From Triplophysa rosa (Eukaryota > Chordata > Actinopteri > Cypriniformes > Nemacheilidae): a DNA stretch of 64,000 nt. Positions 32,880 through 44,359 of the stretch are shown here, in pieces. The stretch lies in the NCBI RefSeq assembly GCF_024868665.1, contig NC_079891.1, positions 11,389,573 through 11,453,572 on the forward strand, given 5' to 3'. A program made the position numbers and the translations under genes. The number at the start of each line of letters is the position of its first letter. The stretch's first letter is position 1. A model generated the notes under the pieces. The model did not search any database. It was not told the DNA's origin and worked only from the letters and a program-made list of their open reading frames with translations.

Positions 32880-33660
32880 TCAATACAAATACATTTTTCA
32901 TTTTGGACTTCTGTGTCTCAGTTGTGTTTACCTAAATTTATCCTAAGCAGTTTTAGGAGAAACACCTGGGACACTGTTGATACTACAATGAGAGATAAAT
33001 AAGAATCTCAGCTAAGTCTTATCAGTGTACTGAGCAATAATATATCCATGTATGGGATACAAATTTGACACCAAAATTTGGCATATGAGAGATTTGCAAC
33101 CTCATATACTGATCTTAATAAAATCAATCTCTGAGCAATAAAATGTCATCTAATGAGTTCTGAAGGAGATTCTATCAAGAAAATAAAGAGATCTCCCTTG
33201 TTTTCCACACCATATTTTTGATTTTGTGTCATCTTCTTCTCTGAACTTGCAAGTCTCATTTGTGTTTATTTGTATTTCTCCTTATGGATTTTAGGAGAAA
33301 AATGGAAAAACAAAGCTGATAACTAAATATAAACATATAAGAGATTTGCAAATTCATATACTGCTGTTAGAAAAAGCAATCTCTGAGCAATAAAATGTCA
33401 TCTAATGAGTTCTGAAGGAGATTCTAGCAAGACAATAAAGAGATTTCCCAAGCGTCTCTCACCACAATCGCAGTTTTGAATCAGTTCCTCTCATAGGCTA
33501 CATCTATCATTTGCATCTACTTAAGTTTCTCCTAAGGGTCTTATAAATTACTGACACTTAATCAAGGAATGTAAGAGAATCAGAACTAAGTCTCCTGAGT
33601 TTAGAAAAAGCAACCAATGAGCAATACCTTTTCCCTCTGGGCCAGTTTACAAAAGAGGTT
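32880..33660. repeat. Degenerate tandem repeat, ~252-bp period
   Basis: Bases 33088-33200 recur at 33340-33452 (gagatttgca, caatctctgagcaataaaat, gagttctgaaggagattct), offset 252 bp. Weaker relatives precede (ctaagcagttttaggagaaac, 32945) and follow (aagtttctcctaagggtc, 33523). The DNA is A/T-rich and non-coding. Confidence 0.75.
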
Positions 33661-33823
33661 GTAAAAAAGTGTTCTGACACACAGATCCTTTAAGTAAATG
33701 AGACAATATGCAGTCAGTAAACACCATCTGCATTAATTAATTGATGTCGATAGGGTATTTTTGAATTGGTGTTTCACCCCTTGGTGCCAAGAAGTGTGTC
33801 AACGAGTGGTCTTACGTCCCAGA

Positions 33824-34412
33824 CAGGGACGGATTAATGCACGGGCCTACTGGGCAACCCCCTGGCAAACTTAATATGTGTATATTTTTAAATTATTTTA
33901 TTTTCTCAATAAAATAGCGCTGAATACTGTGGAATAAAGGGATTGTTTTTCTGTGTAAACACACTCTAGACAGACGAGTTTATCTGTAACTCTCGTGCCT
34001 TTTGCAGCATCTCTCACATAAGCACCATGGTTTTAAGATGCTGTGTCAAGTTTAAATAATTTAAATTTTTACACACAGCACAGCTCATCAATGTCAGTTC
34101 CACAGCAGTGGACCAATCGGAAGACCCCAAAGGCGGGACATGTGTCGTAAGCTTTTGTTAACAGTAGCAAGTTGGCATATGGCAATTTCTGTTGTCAAAA
34201 GAGTACCACGCGATCCTTGCGGTTTGCGCTGTGCTTTTTCAAACTATTCCTGCTGTGTTGCGTTTAGACGCAACGATGCTTTCTGTGTGAACCGCTCCTA
34301 AGTCCTGGGTATTTCGGCATAGGTGCATAGACTGTTGTCATAAAATTTGTGATGCCAGGGGGCCTTTGAAACATCTGTGCCCAGGGCACATCAAAGTGAT
34401 AATCCGTCCCTG
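33824..34412. mobile_element. 589-bp hAT-type element, TSD GTCCCAGA
   Basis: Begins CAGGGACGGATTAATG at 33824 and ends ATAATCCGTCCCTG at 34412. The flanks GTCCCAGA at 33816-33823 and 34413-34420 match exactly. No transposase frame; non-autonomous. The terminal CAGGG is typical of hAT. Confidence 0.9.
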
Positions 34413-34893
34413 GTCCCAGAGAGTGGAGGGGGAAGGGCATGATAAAAGGTCACACAGAAACTGATGTTATAACACAGATCACTCCTGTGGATGACTGGCC
34501 TTGTAAGAGGCAATGTGTCATGTTCTTGCCTTCTTGTTCAGGATTTTCTAGTCTTGTGGCTGAATCGTGACAGATCCCTTATGTTTAGTGTGAGAAAGTC
34601 ATGGGGTGTTTACCATTGACATTCCATGTGCTTTCTCGTGTCTCGTCATTTGCCCCGCCCTTCTCGTTTCTCGTATTACTTCCCGGCCGTGTTTCATTAC
34701 CCTCACCTGCCCTGTGTTATCATCCCTCGATGGGGTTCCCTATAAGATCCCCTGGGCCCCATCGTGGGTGTTTTGTTTGTATTTATTAAAGTCTTTTTGT
34801 GTTAACCCCACCACCGGCTGCCTGCATTTGGGTTCTTCCCCACCAGAAACGTGACAGAACGAACGAGCCACAATACGAACCCAGTAGGCAGCT

Positions 34894-35610
34894 ATGGACG
34901 CCACAACATCTTCCTGGTGGTCCTGCACCTCCAACCCGGCTTGGTGGGAGGCAATAGCTTCCCAGTCGCACTGTGGAGGACTGTGCGGTAGGCAACCTCA
35001 CCTTGGGGAACGCCCCACCGCTCTCCTCAACCCCTGCAGCCTTACCTGCAGTCAGCCTGGGGGGCAAGCAGGGGAGACGAGAGTCCTGGGGGTCCACCTC
35101 CAAGGAGTCCCAGCCGGAGCCAGCCGTGCCTTTTGCCTCTTTTCTTCAGCCAACCTTCAGGCGGGTGGCTCAGCTGAAGAGAAAAAGAGGCAGCGGTGGG
35201 CAGTGCGGGCTCCATCTCAGCTGGTGCAGCAGCCGGCATCCAGTCCAGTGTCCAGTCCGATGTCTAGTCCGGTGTCCAGTCCTGTCCAGCCGGTGATCCA
35301 GCCGGCATCCCAGCCGGTGATCCAACCGGCGTCCAGTCCGGTGCAGCCGGCGTCCAGTTCAGGGTCCAGTTCAGTGTCCAGTCCGATATCCAGTCCGGTA
35401 TCCAGTCCGGTGTCCAGCCCGGTATCCAGTTCAGTGTCCAGTCGTGTGCCCAGTATGGTGCCCAGCCCGGTGCAGCCGGGATCCAGTATGGTGCCCAGCC
35501 CGGTGCAGCCGGGATCCAGGCCGGTGCAGCCGTCTTTCAGCCGGCCTTCCAGCCAGCCTCCCAGCCGGCGTTCCAGCTGGCCTTCCAGCCGGTGACTCAG
35601 CCAGCACCCT
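34894..35610 (+). CDS. LTR-1 gag-like ORF with Ser-Ser-Pro-Val repeats
   Basis: A 233-codon frame beginning MDATTSSWWSCTSN. Its middle (frame shared with 34973-35296) includes GGKQGRRESWG and QPEPAVPFAS, matching the gag tail of LTR-2 (GGKRGR, NPEPAAPFTS), so the two elements are related. The C-terminal half is repeats of SSPV/SSPM/PVQPVIQPAS encoded by a 12-bp minisatellite (about 35236-35530). The central gag block kept in LTR-2 (FAMDFLSTARYSGF) is absent. Whether it is translated is unknown. Confidence 0.5.
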
Positions 35611-35967
35611 AGCCGGCAGTTCATCCGGCCCCTAGCCTTGTCCGGCCGGCAGCCAAGCCGACCGCAGCTAAGTCTCCTGGGACTCCTCCCATGCGAGCAC
35701 TCCCAGGGACTAAGACTATTCCCCCCGAGTCCCAACCCCTTTGGACTTCCCCCTTTTGGACTTCCCCCTATGAACAGGTCTTGTCCCAACCCCCCTCCCA
35801 TGTTTGTTATTCTTGCTGTCCCACCCCAACCCATTTATTGTCATTGCTGTGTTGCCCTTAGTTATGTTTTCTATGTGTATCTGGTTCTTGTCACTGTCCC
35901 GGTCTGTCTTGTCTTGTTAGTCGGCCCCTTGGTGAACACCTGGGAGTGTTCATTAAGGTGGGGGTTC

Positions 35968-36513
35968 TGTCATGGTCCTGCCTTCTTGTTCAGGATTTTC
36001 TAGTCTTGTGGCAGGATCGTGACAGATCCCTTATGTTTAGTGTCAGAAAGTCATGGGGTGTTTACCATTGACATTCCATGTGCTTTCTCGTGTCTCGTCA
36101 TTTGCCCTGCCCTTCTCGTTACTCGCATTACTTCCCGGCCGTGTTTCATTACCCTCACCTGCCCTGTGTTATCATCCCTCGTTTGTGTTCCCTATAAGAT
36201 GCCCTCATGTTTCTTTGTCCTGTGCTCCTTCGTTGTGTTTGTTCAACGTCCCCCTGTAACTGCAACCCTGTGAGTTTCTCGTCTCATTCCTGCCTTGTCT
36301 TGCCTGTCAGTTGGATTATTATTTAACGTATTGGACTCCCTTGCTTTTTGCTTTGATTCTTGTTTTGCTTTCTTGTGAGAAGTCTTTGTTTTGTTGTATG
36401 CAGTCTTGGTTTTCCCCATCGTGGGTGTTTTGTTTGTATTTATGAAAGTCTTTTTGTGTTAACCCCACCACCGGCTGCCTGCATTTGGGTTCTTCCCCAC
36501 CAGAAACATGACA
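35968..36513 (+). mobile_element. LTR-1 3' LTR
   Basis: TGTCATGGTCCTGCC to AGAAACATGACA. Near identity with the 5' LTR over shared parts (for example tttaccattgacattccatg, ggctgcctgcatttgggttc) indicates relatively recent insertion, apart from the 5' LTR deletion. Confidence 0.85.
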
Positions 36514-36518
36514 CAATG

Positions 36519-36817
36519 TCCTTAAAGATCACCTGAAGCACACAATTTACCTGTAGTCCTTACAAGATGCTATATGGTGTGCAAATAACATTTTCTAATA
36601 CTTGGATGTAACATGGCAAAGAGATGAAACCACCAAAAAGGTTGTTTTATCAAGCATAAGAGCTTCATGAATCATATAGCTACATACAGATTTTGTTCTC
36701 TTTCAGCAAGATGTCAGATGATTTCTTTAATGGGTAGATTATTTATCTTCTATTTGATTTTTTAATGTCACCTGCTTAAACTAAAGTCAGATTATAATAT
36801 CTACAATACAATTTAGA
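36519..36817. other. No recognisable feature
   Basis: About 300 bp of A/T-rich DNA between LTR-1 and the next repeat. I see no coding or repeat signal. Confidence 0.5.
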
Positions 36818-36821
36818 CCCT

Positions 36822-37230
36822 GACCACACTAATGGGTTTTCGTTTGAAAACGCATCTTTTTCGCTCCAGTTTGGCCTTTCGTACACACTGAGACAACGAA
36901 CATGAAGCTTTTTGAAAATGCACTCAAAAGTGGATACATTTGAAAAGTCTGTTTTCACGTTGTAGTGTGGATGAGGAAAACGGATGGAGTTTAAAAACTA
37001 TGACGCGTTTTTCATCATGTGCTCAGTTGTTTCATCTGCTCTCTGGTTTGAGAGCATTAATGTCAGTTCAGGCATACTTTAGATTGCATTTTAGGAGATA
37101 ATTACTCTCAGTTATTGTTTGGCAACGGAGCATGAGTTAAGTTTCACTTTCGCTTTCGCAGCTTTATAGTCTTGTGTTACCCGCAGCAATATCTCTAAAT
37201 TATCTAATCCGACTGTTTAAAAAAATGAGT
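36822..37230 (+). mobile_element. Left part of a DNA element (gaccctgaccacacta end)
   Basis: Starts gaccctgaccacactaatgg and carries aaaacgcat/gtgtggatgag motifs. The DNA at 46742-46833 and 48104-48262 looks like the right part, ending gtagacagagtc, an inverted match to the left terminus. The two parts are separated by the inserted block 37231-46741. This pairing rests on the terminal match and my memory of this fish repeat; no target duplication is clear. Confidence 0.45.
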
Positions 37231-37264
37231 GTTACGTATGTAACTACGGTTCTATGAGTTCTGG

Positions 37265-37427
37265 ATGACCGCCAGAGGCAGTGCTTCATACTGAATCTTA
37301 TCTCTCTTTGCTCATGCACAGGTCGAGTCTAATAGCAACAACGTCATACATGACCCGGAATGTCATTGGGATCCACCCCTATTTAATCCTGTGACATCCG
37401 GCGAACTGCCTATACATAATCTTCTCT
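37265..37427 (+). repeat. Left arm of 163-bp inverted repeat pair
   Basis: The sequence tgaccgccagaggcagtgct onward to ataatcttctc recurs in inverted orientation at 46582-46740 with about six substitutions and one small indel. Upstream, 37231-37244 is the near-palindrome GTTACGTATGTAAC followed by acggttc, the same layout as the DIRS-A terminus (GTTACATCCGTAAC, gacgttccc). I infer terminal repeats of a second DIRS-like family. Downstream, agcgagaacac is repeated at 37457, 37502 and 37538. Confidence 0.7.
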
Positions 37428-37578
37428 AGCCACTAGTACCAATAATAACAGTCACAGAGCGAGAACACTGTGGTTGCAGTAGGAATATTAATAAACACAG
37501 AGCGAGAACACCCTGGACTCTGTTAGGAGAAAATTACTAATACTGAGCGAGAACACTCTGGTTGCTGTATCAGTTATA

Positions 37579-38961
37579 TTAAAGGAGAGGTTGTTCGAAT
37601 GGTTTTACTAGATGTGAAATACGTCTCTGGTGTCCCCAGAGTGTGTACAGTATGTGAAGTTTTAGCTCAAAATACCCAGCGGATCATTTATTATTGCATG
37701 TTGAAGTTGCCCGTATTTGAGTGTGTGTAAACCCCCCCGATTTTGCTTGTATCTCTTTAAATGTTAATGAGCTTTTCATCCCAGCCCCATCTCCAGAGGA
37801 GGGCGGAGTTTCAGGAACTCGTGCTGATGCGTACCGGCCAAAACAAAACATCAAAATGTCAGGAATTGTTAGTGGTGTTCAGCCCTATATGTACTAACCG
37901 GAGTCTAACACTGATGGAGAGACACAAGAAGAGACAACCTTAAGAATTGAACAGGACGTTTCCGAATGGTTAGTTGTAATTTTGCAATTATTGTGAAATG
38001 AACATTCTTCAAGTGATCGATAAGCATTAGCATGGTCCGTCATGATAATGTATAAATCGCTGTGCAGGTGCTCGTGTGGGAATTGCAGTAAAATGACTAC
38101 AGAGCCAGAGAATAAATGCTGCATGGAGGTTGAGCAGGTGTGGTTATACTACGCTTTCAACGTTGTTCTATCATGTACTGTCACACTTACTTTACGTATT
38201 GTTTACGATAAGCCCGACAGCATGTGAGGGCAGCGTCAATAAATAGAGTTAGACCCTGTACATCTATTGTTAGCAACATTACCAATATAGCGCGATAACA
38301 AGCCCACTAAGAGTGGCAATTTTGAAAGACTAATCAGCAACAATATGAGGTGTGATACTTAACGTTACTGCTTCTGCTGGATATGAGGACTGGGCACGAA
38401 GTGTTGGTATTGCTCCCGGTTTCAGTAGCAACCTCGTTGAAAGTCCAGCATTGTACTGGCCCTCATTCATGAAGCAGTCCGGCGTGAAATGATTGGCAGA
38501 AATGTGAAATACTTTACCGATTCTCAGCGGGACATTGCCTTCATAAATGAAATTTGACCATGCTGTTCTCTGTAACTCAGCTTGCGGTAGTCTATGGAGA
38601 CAGTTATGCTGGTCGGTACATCCTAATACAGAACAACTGTAGTGCCCTCCATGGCGCAGACATTGTGTAGCTCCAGTGACGATCTAACGATGGCGACTGT
38701 TGTACTTCCCACATGGGACTGTGTCTAAGCAAATAGGGCAGATCGTCACCACTGCTGGGCGGGCTTTGCCATTGAGTGACGACATTAACGGCAGAATTCA
38801 AATCTTGCTTTTACCAGCAGGGTTTTTGAATTACGCAAATTATTAAAAAAGGAGTGAGCACATTTTTAACTGTTTAGACTGCTTGTTTACAGACACTGTG
38901 GACACGTATTAATGTTTTAACACATTATAAAAGTGAATTTTGCAAAATACGTGCCCTTTAA
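37579..38961. mobile_element. TTAA-bounded non-autonomous DNA element
   Basis: Left end TTAAAGGAGAGG (37579) and right end complement TTAAAGGGCACG (38961) share about ten terminal bases, both starting at TTAA, as in Kolobok/piggyBac-type fish elements. The repeated agcgagaa motif resumes immediately right of it (38971), so it sits inside the DIRS-like leader. No transposase was found. Confidence 0.5.
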
Positions 38962-39244
38962 TAACAGCTAAGCGAGAAAACTCTAAATGCTGTATAACTA
39001 GTCTTTCAGTATCTCCCAAATAAGAAACACTCTGTTAAACACCATCCAGAGCAGTGGCGTAAATCTCATTTAACAGTAGGCGGGGACAATAAACAAAATT
39101 TCTCAAGAGCAATTTTTGAAGGGGACACAAATAATAGTCAAAATTGTACTTACTACGTCACAAAGCGACAATATGCGTTAGGTCCATAGGTTTATCATGC
39201 AGACTTGCAGTCATATTATAACTGAATTGAACTGCCACATACTG

Positions 39245-39792
39245 TAATACAAGTGATAGAGCTGGATAAAGAAGGACGCGGTCTCTTGACCGCGTCAATC
39301 CCCTGGTTGGGCCTGGATTCTCCTGAGGTTTTTTTTCTCGATTAGAGTTTTGGGTTCCTCGCCACCGTTTGCATACTGTTTTTGCACTATCTGCCTGACC
39401 GGGGGGCTGCTTTAGAATTTTAAAGTTTTACTTAATTAATATTGCATATAGGAATTTATAGTCTGTTATATTTGACCTGTGCTTCTCTCTCCTTTATCCT
39501 AAATGTGTGCTCTCACTGAGCGTGTGTGGGTGTGTGTGTGTGTGTGTGTGCGTGCGCATCCGTGTGTGTGTGTGTGTCTCTATGTCTATGTGTGTTAGTA
39601 CGTGTGCATATTGTGTGTGTGGAGTGTTTTGTATGTGGGTATGTCTGTCTTCTGTGTTTTCAACCTTTTCTTGTTTTTGCAGGTACAACTTTAATTATTT
39701 TGCTTATAGTCAATATGTCTCATGTACAGCTGCTTTGTAACAATGAAAATTGTAAAAGCGCTTATAAATAAAGTTGAGTTGAGTTGAGATTA
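39245..39792 (+). mobile_element. LINE-3-type 3'UTR insertion (plus strand)
   Basis: Matches the LINE-3 3'UTR: ggataaagaaggacgcggt, ctggttgggcctgg, ttaattaatattgcatatag, a TG tract (39527-39620), gtacagctgctttgtaac and the tail ttgagttgagttgag. It is a 5'-truncated copy; boundaries at the left are approximate and the target duplication is unclear. Confidence 0.75.
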
Positions 39793-40551
39793 AGTGAACA
39801 CCTAATAAACTGTTTCCATTTTGTCTCTGTTGTCAAGACAGGAAACAAGTATAAAAACACACTACCCATGATACTACATGTTAACAATGAGTCACTTTTT
39901 AAACACTTTTTAAATGTTATCCTGATTTAATGCAACATCGTCTGACAAGTCACCATACATCTACATTAAGAGTGGTGGTTATTTTCCCATGTAGTGCACT
40001 GCTCCGCCAACAAACTATGTGCATAGATGTACTATGTTCATGTACCCAAACAGTCAGTAACAGTGACAGATGCTTAAATTCTGTGTTGTACTCGTTGATG
40101 AATCGTGAGTTTCAGTCAACTGAATGTTTAGCTTATCCGCCGCGCACACAATGCACAAAATAGATGCTGAGAAAACGAGCTTTTCCAACTGAATGAAAGC
40201 TGTGCACCTTTTGTGACAAAAGGGGTCTGAAATTCGCTAAATATAGTGCCAAAGTGTGGCCGTTAATTTTAAAGAGTACATTCCTCGAGATCATAAAAAA
40301 TACATTTCATGAAGTGTTTAATTTTGCCGTGTTTGAATGTAAGCAATCTGCCAAGTTGTAAATCCGAAGGTGAACGAATAACAAAGTTATTAGCTTATAA
40401 AAAAGGTAATCGACTCTGAATCACGCGAACAAGCCATGACCTGTCCGAATCTTTAACCACAATGTACCTACGTCACTAGAAAAATCCCCGCCTACTGACT
40501 GCGAAAACTTAACTCTCTCCTCCCCAAACACTGTACTAGCTCGTTCGTGAC

Positions 40552-40838
40552 GTGTGCATCATGTCTAAGAGAAGCTGTGTTCTATGTAGTGAAACTAAGT
40601 CAGTCTTATTTTCACTACCAAAGGAAGAACTTCTGAGGAAAAAATGGTTACTATTTATTTTTCAAACGACACCAAAGAGTATAAACCGAACGTTTTACTT
40701 TGCGCGCGTCATTTTACCGAAGATTGCTTCATCAATCTTGGCGCCTTTACTGCAGGATACATTAAACGTCTTTCCTTAAAAGATGTTGCAATACCAACTT
40801 TATTTGGACCTGTAAGCTCCACCGAATCACAACCTGTA
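40552..40838 (+). pseudogene. THAP zinc-finger exon, one frameshift
   Basis: From the ATG at 40561 (MSKRSCVLCSETKSVLFSLP) the frame has Cys-x2-Cys and a Trp (KKWLLFIF). After a one-base slip in the t-run near 40660 it continues NDTKEYKPNVLLCARHFTEDCF, with Cys-x2-His, and ends AIPTLFGP. C-x2-C, W, C-x2-H and the final P motif define the DNA-binding THAP domain (C2CH). It ends at a good splice donor (cct|gtaagt, 40838/40839), so it looks like a first exon. THAP domains open P- and Kolobok-type transposases and cellular THAP proteins; the rest of this gene is not visible. Confidence 0.7.
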
Positions 40839-41303
40839 AGTGTGACTCTTTATTTTTGTCTTTACTTAAAATTAAATTTGTGTGACGTTATCTCATGTCT
40901 GTGTTTAGCTAACGTTACCGTTATTTTTGGGGTTGTTACTGTTTGTTTACCTAACGTTAGCTATAAACTCGTTGCGCTAATGTAAGTGTTCAACCATATT
41001 AACTCGCAAAGTCTTTATTTCAAGAACTGCGTGGTGTACTATAGTTATAATAACATCTGAAGATACGAACACCGTACACTGTATGCCGTGATAACTAACT
41101 GTTACAAGAGAAGTGTCTAAAACAGTCCTTTTTCTTACTGGCATCTGTATAAGGATTAAAGAATGATTCGTCAGACTCGGGCTCGAACTGGTAAGGTAAA
41201 ATCGACGCCATCTCTCTCTATACACTGTTAATATCCAACCACCTGCAAACCGTAATACAGCAGTAATGATAGGCGGTCCATTTGCGACACATGCTGAACG
41301 CGT

Positions 41304-41411
41304 TTGACCAATCACAGCAGACTAGACCATTTGACCAATCACAGCAGACTAGACCATCTGACCAATCACAGCAGACTACACTATCTGACCAATCAGATCA
41401 GACTACGCTGG
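41304..41411 (+). repeat. 27-bp minisatellite of CCAAT boxes, 4 copies
   Basis: Units at 41304, 41331, 41358 and 41385. The first two are identical; the last two differ at a few positions. Each contains gaccaatcac or gaccaatcag, a CCAAT-box core in NF-Y context. Possible promoter element near the THAP exon but in no proven relation to it. Confidence 0.85.
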
Positions 41412-41935
41412 CGGAAAGGCGGAGATTACACAGATGAATCGCGGAACGAATCATTTGAGAGTCAGTCAAGAAGTAAGGTAATAAAAACTGCTTATTATTA
41501 CGAAATAATAGTATTTTTACATCATGTATGTACATAAACTTGTTGTCGGACACTCCATAAACCAAAATAAGCCCTTAAAAATATTGAGGAATGTACTCTT
41601 TAACGATATGCCAGGTCGCCACAAATAAAACAATGCATGGGAAATGGCTTTGGCATGTTAGTTGCAGTGTTTGACACACTATGCAACAAGCTATGGTAAA
41701 CAAGCTAACGTTAACTAGCTAAGTAATGTTTTAATCACTAACACAGCAGATTCATGGAAAAATACATCAGTAATCAGTGCTTTTTTTGGCACAACTAATT
41801 TATTAATGAATCATCATCAAGTACATTAAAGAGAATAACTTCATTTAACGTGAATAAAATAGCCTTCTTACTGGAGTTCAACAACCACTGCTGAACTGAG
41901 CCTCATACTAGTGACGGGTTGTTCATGAACCGGTT

Positions 41936-42180
41936 TCGTCTCTCGAGTCATCGGGTCCGATTCCTTATACCGGAAAGAGAAATGATAAATTCGTCTCTCG
42001 AGTCATCGGGTCCGAGTCCTTATACCGGAAAGAGAAATGATTAGTTAGTCTCTCGAGTCGTCGGGTCCGAGTCCTTATACCGGAAAGAGAAATGATTAGT
42101 TAGTCTCTCGAGTCGTCGGGTCCGAGTCCTTATACCGGAAAGAGAAATGATTAGTTCGTCTCTTGAGTCATTGGGTCCGA
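41936..42180. repeat. 55-bp minisatellite, ~4.4 copies
   Basis: gtctctcgagtc recurs at 41938, 41993, 42048, 42103 and 42158 (gtctcttgagtc), exactly 55 bp apart. Units contain tcgggtccgagtccttatac and aaagagaaatga. The third and fourth units are nearly identical, suggesting recent unequal exchange or slippage inside the hAT terminus. Confidence 0.9.
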
Positions 42181-42300
42181 GCCCTTTTGTTCTTTTGTCA
42201 AATGGTAGCTCCGCAGGCAAACCTGCAGCCTGTACTGGAGTCTTCGAGTCCGAGTATTTAATGTTACTTGACAACTTCCCGGATCATCAGTCAAATGCAT

Positions 42301-42739
42301 GATGTACGTGTTATATGTTGTATTATAGGAAGAAATATTATAAAATGATCAAAAGATATGTGCAATAAACATCTCTAAAACGTACCGTTCTGTTCTTTTT
42401 TCTGTCAGTATATTCATAAATGTTTCTTGTGGATTTCTGCATGTGTTTTAATTTATCTTAATAACTAACTATTTTGCATAAGAACTGTGCTGACAAAATA
42501 TAAACATAAGCAACTCTAGTAAAGTCAGTGTTTATGTCTAATGCATATATTACACAAGTGATCTCTTATTAAATAATTGCACATTTAAATGATTTCAATA
42601 GCCTATTATTATATACTTTGCAAACTGCATGAGACTTTTTAATAAAAAACAACAACCTGTAAACCTTATTGCATACCTGAGTGACCCAAAATTGTTAATG
42701 AATTATAAATACATAACTTTACAGAAATGCTGTCAGGAA
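42301..42739 (+). repeat. Segment duplicated at 44663-44909
   Basis: 42301-42448 matches 44663-44820 and 42661-42739 matches 44831-44909 with few differences (ataaacatctctaaaacgt versus ataaacatcttctctaaaac). The second copy lacks about 200 bp between them and runs into the sequence gap. Confidence 0.85.
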
Positions 42740-43222
42740 ATAATTAAATAACTGTTTCTCATAACTTGTCCCTAACTACAATATAAGTTATTTCTTATTA
42801 TATATCTGATCAAAACTAGCATAAATACACGTTATGGGGTAATTTGGCTATTAACATGCAACATTAATTTAACTCTGCTCAGATGAACGAAATGACTTGA
42901 AAAAAGATTTGTTCATTTTGCTGAACGAGATTCAAACATCCGAATCGCAAAAATGACTCGAACTTCTCATCACTACCTCATACCTAACTTATGTGTAGCA
43001 TAGGTGAGATGAACGGGGAAAGCAGGCAGTGGGCCAAACCACTATGAGGCAGGGGAGGGGGAACTCAACTGTTTCTAAACTTAAAACGCATTTTTTGCGT
43101 TTGTATTTTTTTCCAATTACACAATTAGTTTAGGTATACATAAATATATTTAGCACAATAGACAGTGCGATTTTTAATGATTTGGGGGGACAACCCTTGG
43201 ACCCCCGGGATTTACGCCCCTG

Positions 43223-43620
43223 GTTCAGAGCGATAATGAGCGCTGCCGTGTGGTAAACAAACAGCAAGCTTTCAACAGAAAAAAAGTACGTAGTCCGTCG
43301 CAACCTCTAGAGGACGCCGACCCAGGTAGCCAGTGCAGTCGGGCCAGTTCCGGCCGAGTGTCGGCGCACTCGGCTGTGTTCTGGCAGTCGCTCACCAAAA
43401 GTAAGCCAGCTCTGGCCCAGCAATGGTTGCCAGATTCGGCTTGGCTTTGGTTGTGCGGATGTGGCCCAATTCGGGCTGAGAAATGGCACTTTTGCCACAT
43501 TCGGCCTGACTATGGTTCTCAACTGCTCCCGTCATTTTGGGTGAGATATGGCCATACTGACTCGGGCCAGTTAAGGTTGAGTGTTGGGGTGGACAGATCA
43601 GAGACTTGGGCACAGGTAGG
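43223..43620. repeat. GGCCA-rich degenerate repeat
   Basis: Recurring ggcccag/tcgggcc/tggcac motifs at irregular 25-50 bp spacing (gggccagttccgg, tctggcccag, gtggcccaattcggg, tcgggccag). Related motifs form an ordered tandem repeat at 46.1 kb. No coding content. Confidence 0.5.
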
Positions 43621-44235
43621 GTAAATAGACTTTTTCAGAATGGGTTACCTTTTAACAATGCAGCAAAATTGTTTTACTTTGTAATAAAATGATTTAGCAA
43701 GTGGCACTTAATCTCAAATGTTTTTTACTTTAGTGAGAAATAAATAGAAGACAATCCATAGAAGAAAGAAATAAAAAATAAAAAGATCCCGATTACCTAA
43801 CATTTAAATTCACAAGTAATGTAATGTTAGCTGACTGAAGACTTGCTTTAGATAGTTCTAGCTTGTATATAGTATTACTAATTCTAAACATGAGAATTTG
43901 TTAACCCATATTAACAAGCATCAATATTATATTAAACATCCAGATTTAAATTCATATTTACAAAAGACAAATAATAAAGCTGGGTTTTTATGAACATAAC
44001 TACCATAATCAATATTCAAGATTTTACATTCCCGACCTTAAAGAAAGTTAAAAGAAGTGACCATGTTTTCAATTTTTTTTTTCAACAATTAATATTTCAT
44101 AATTGTTTAGTTTTCCTGTTATTAAGAATAGTTTTTTACCAAGGATTAAAGCTATAGAGACTGATTTTAAGTAGTGTGATGGAAAGATAAGCTCAGAAAA
44201 TTCCCCTAATAAACAGAGGGAAGGGGANAAACTTT
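43621..44235. other. No recognisable feature (one N at 44228)
   Basis: A/T-rich DNA with no gene or repeat that I can support. A single undetermined base lies at 44228. Confidence 0.5.
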
Positions 44236-44359
44236 ATGGACTTGTCTGGACTTGTCATTTTGGATTCAGCTCATTTTCAGCGTCTTACTACGGTAAGGTT
44301 TTTGTTTTATGTGATTTTAGGTTACGTTTTATGGTTGATATTTCCCTGTTTGACCTGTA

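Larger units (their letters stand above)
34516..36513 (+). mobile_element. LTR-1: pol-less LTR retroelement, TSD CAATG
   Basis: 5' LTR 34516-34856, 3' LTR 35968-36513, 5-bp duplication CAATG at 34511-34515 and 36514-36518. The 5' LTR lacks about 205 bp present in the 3' LTR (junction near 34752). The internal 1.1 kb holds a gag-like frame with coding minisatellite and a polypurine tract (cattaaggtgggggttc) before the 3' LTR. There is no protease, RT, RNase H or integrase, so it must have been mobilised in trans. Confidence 0.85.
41909..42975. mobile_element. 1067-bp hAT-type element, TSD CCTCATAC
   Basis: Begins TAGTGACGGGTTGTTC at 41909 and ends TTCTCATCACTA at 42975, inverted termini with TAGTGA. 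The flanks CCTCATAC at 41901-41908 and 42976-42983 are a perfect 8-bp duplication. It carries a 55-bp minisatellite near the left end and no transposase. Subterminal ttcgttcat-like motifs link it to the element at 57879-59221. Confidence 0.9.
39052..43222. mobile_element. Candidate 4.2-kb hAT-like element with nested insertions
   Basis: Left terminus CAGTGGCGTAAATC (39052) and right terminus GATTTACGCCCCTG (43222) are imperfect inverted repeats of hAT style. The flanks atccagag and gttcagag agree at 6 of 8 positions, an imperfect duplication. Inside are a LINE 3' end, a THAP exon, a CCAAT-box minisatellite and a smaller hAT. Whether the THAP exon belonged to this element or was captured is unknown. 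Confidence 0.5.
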
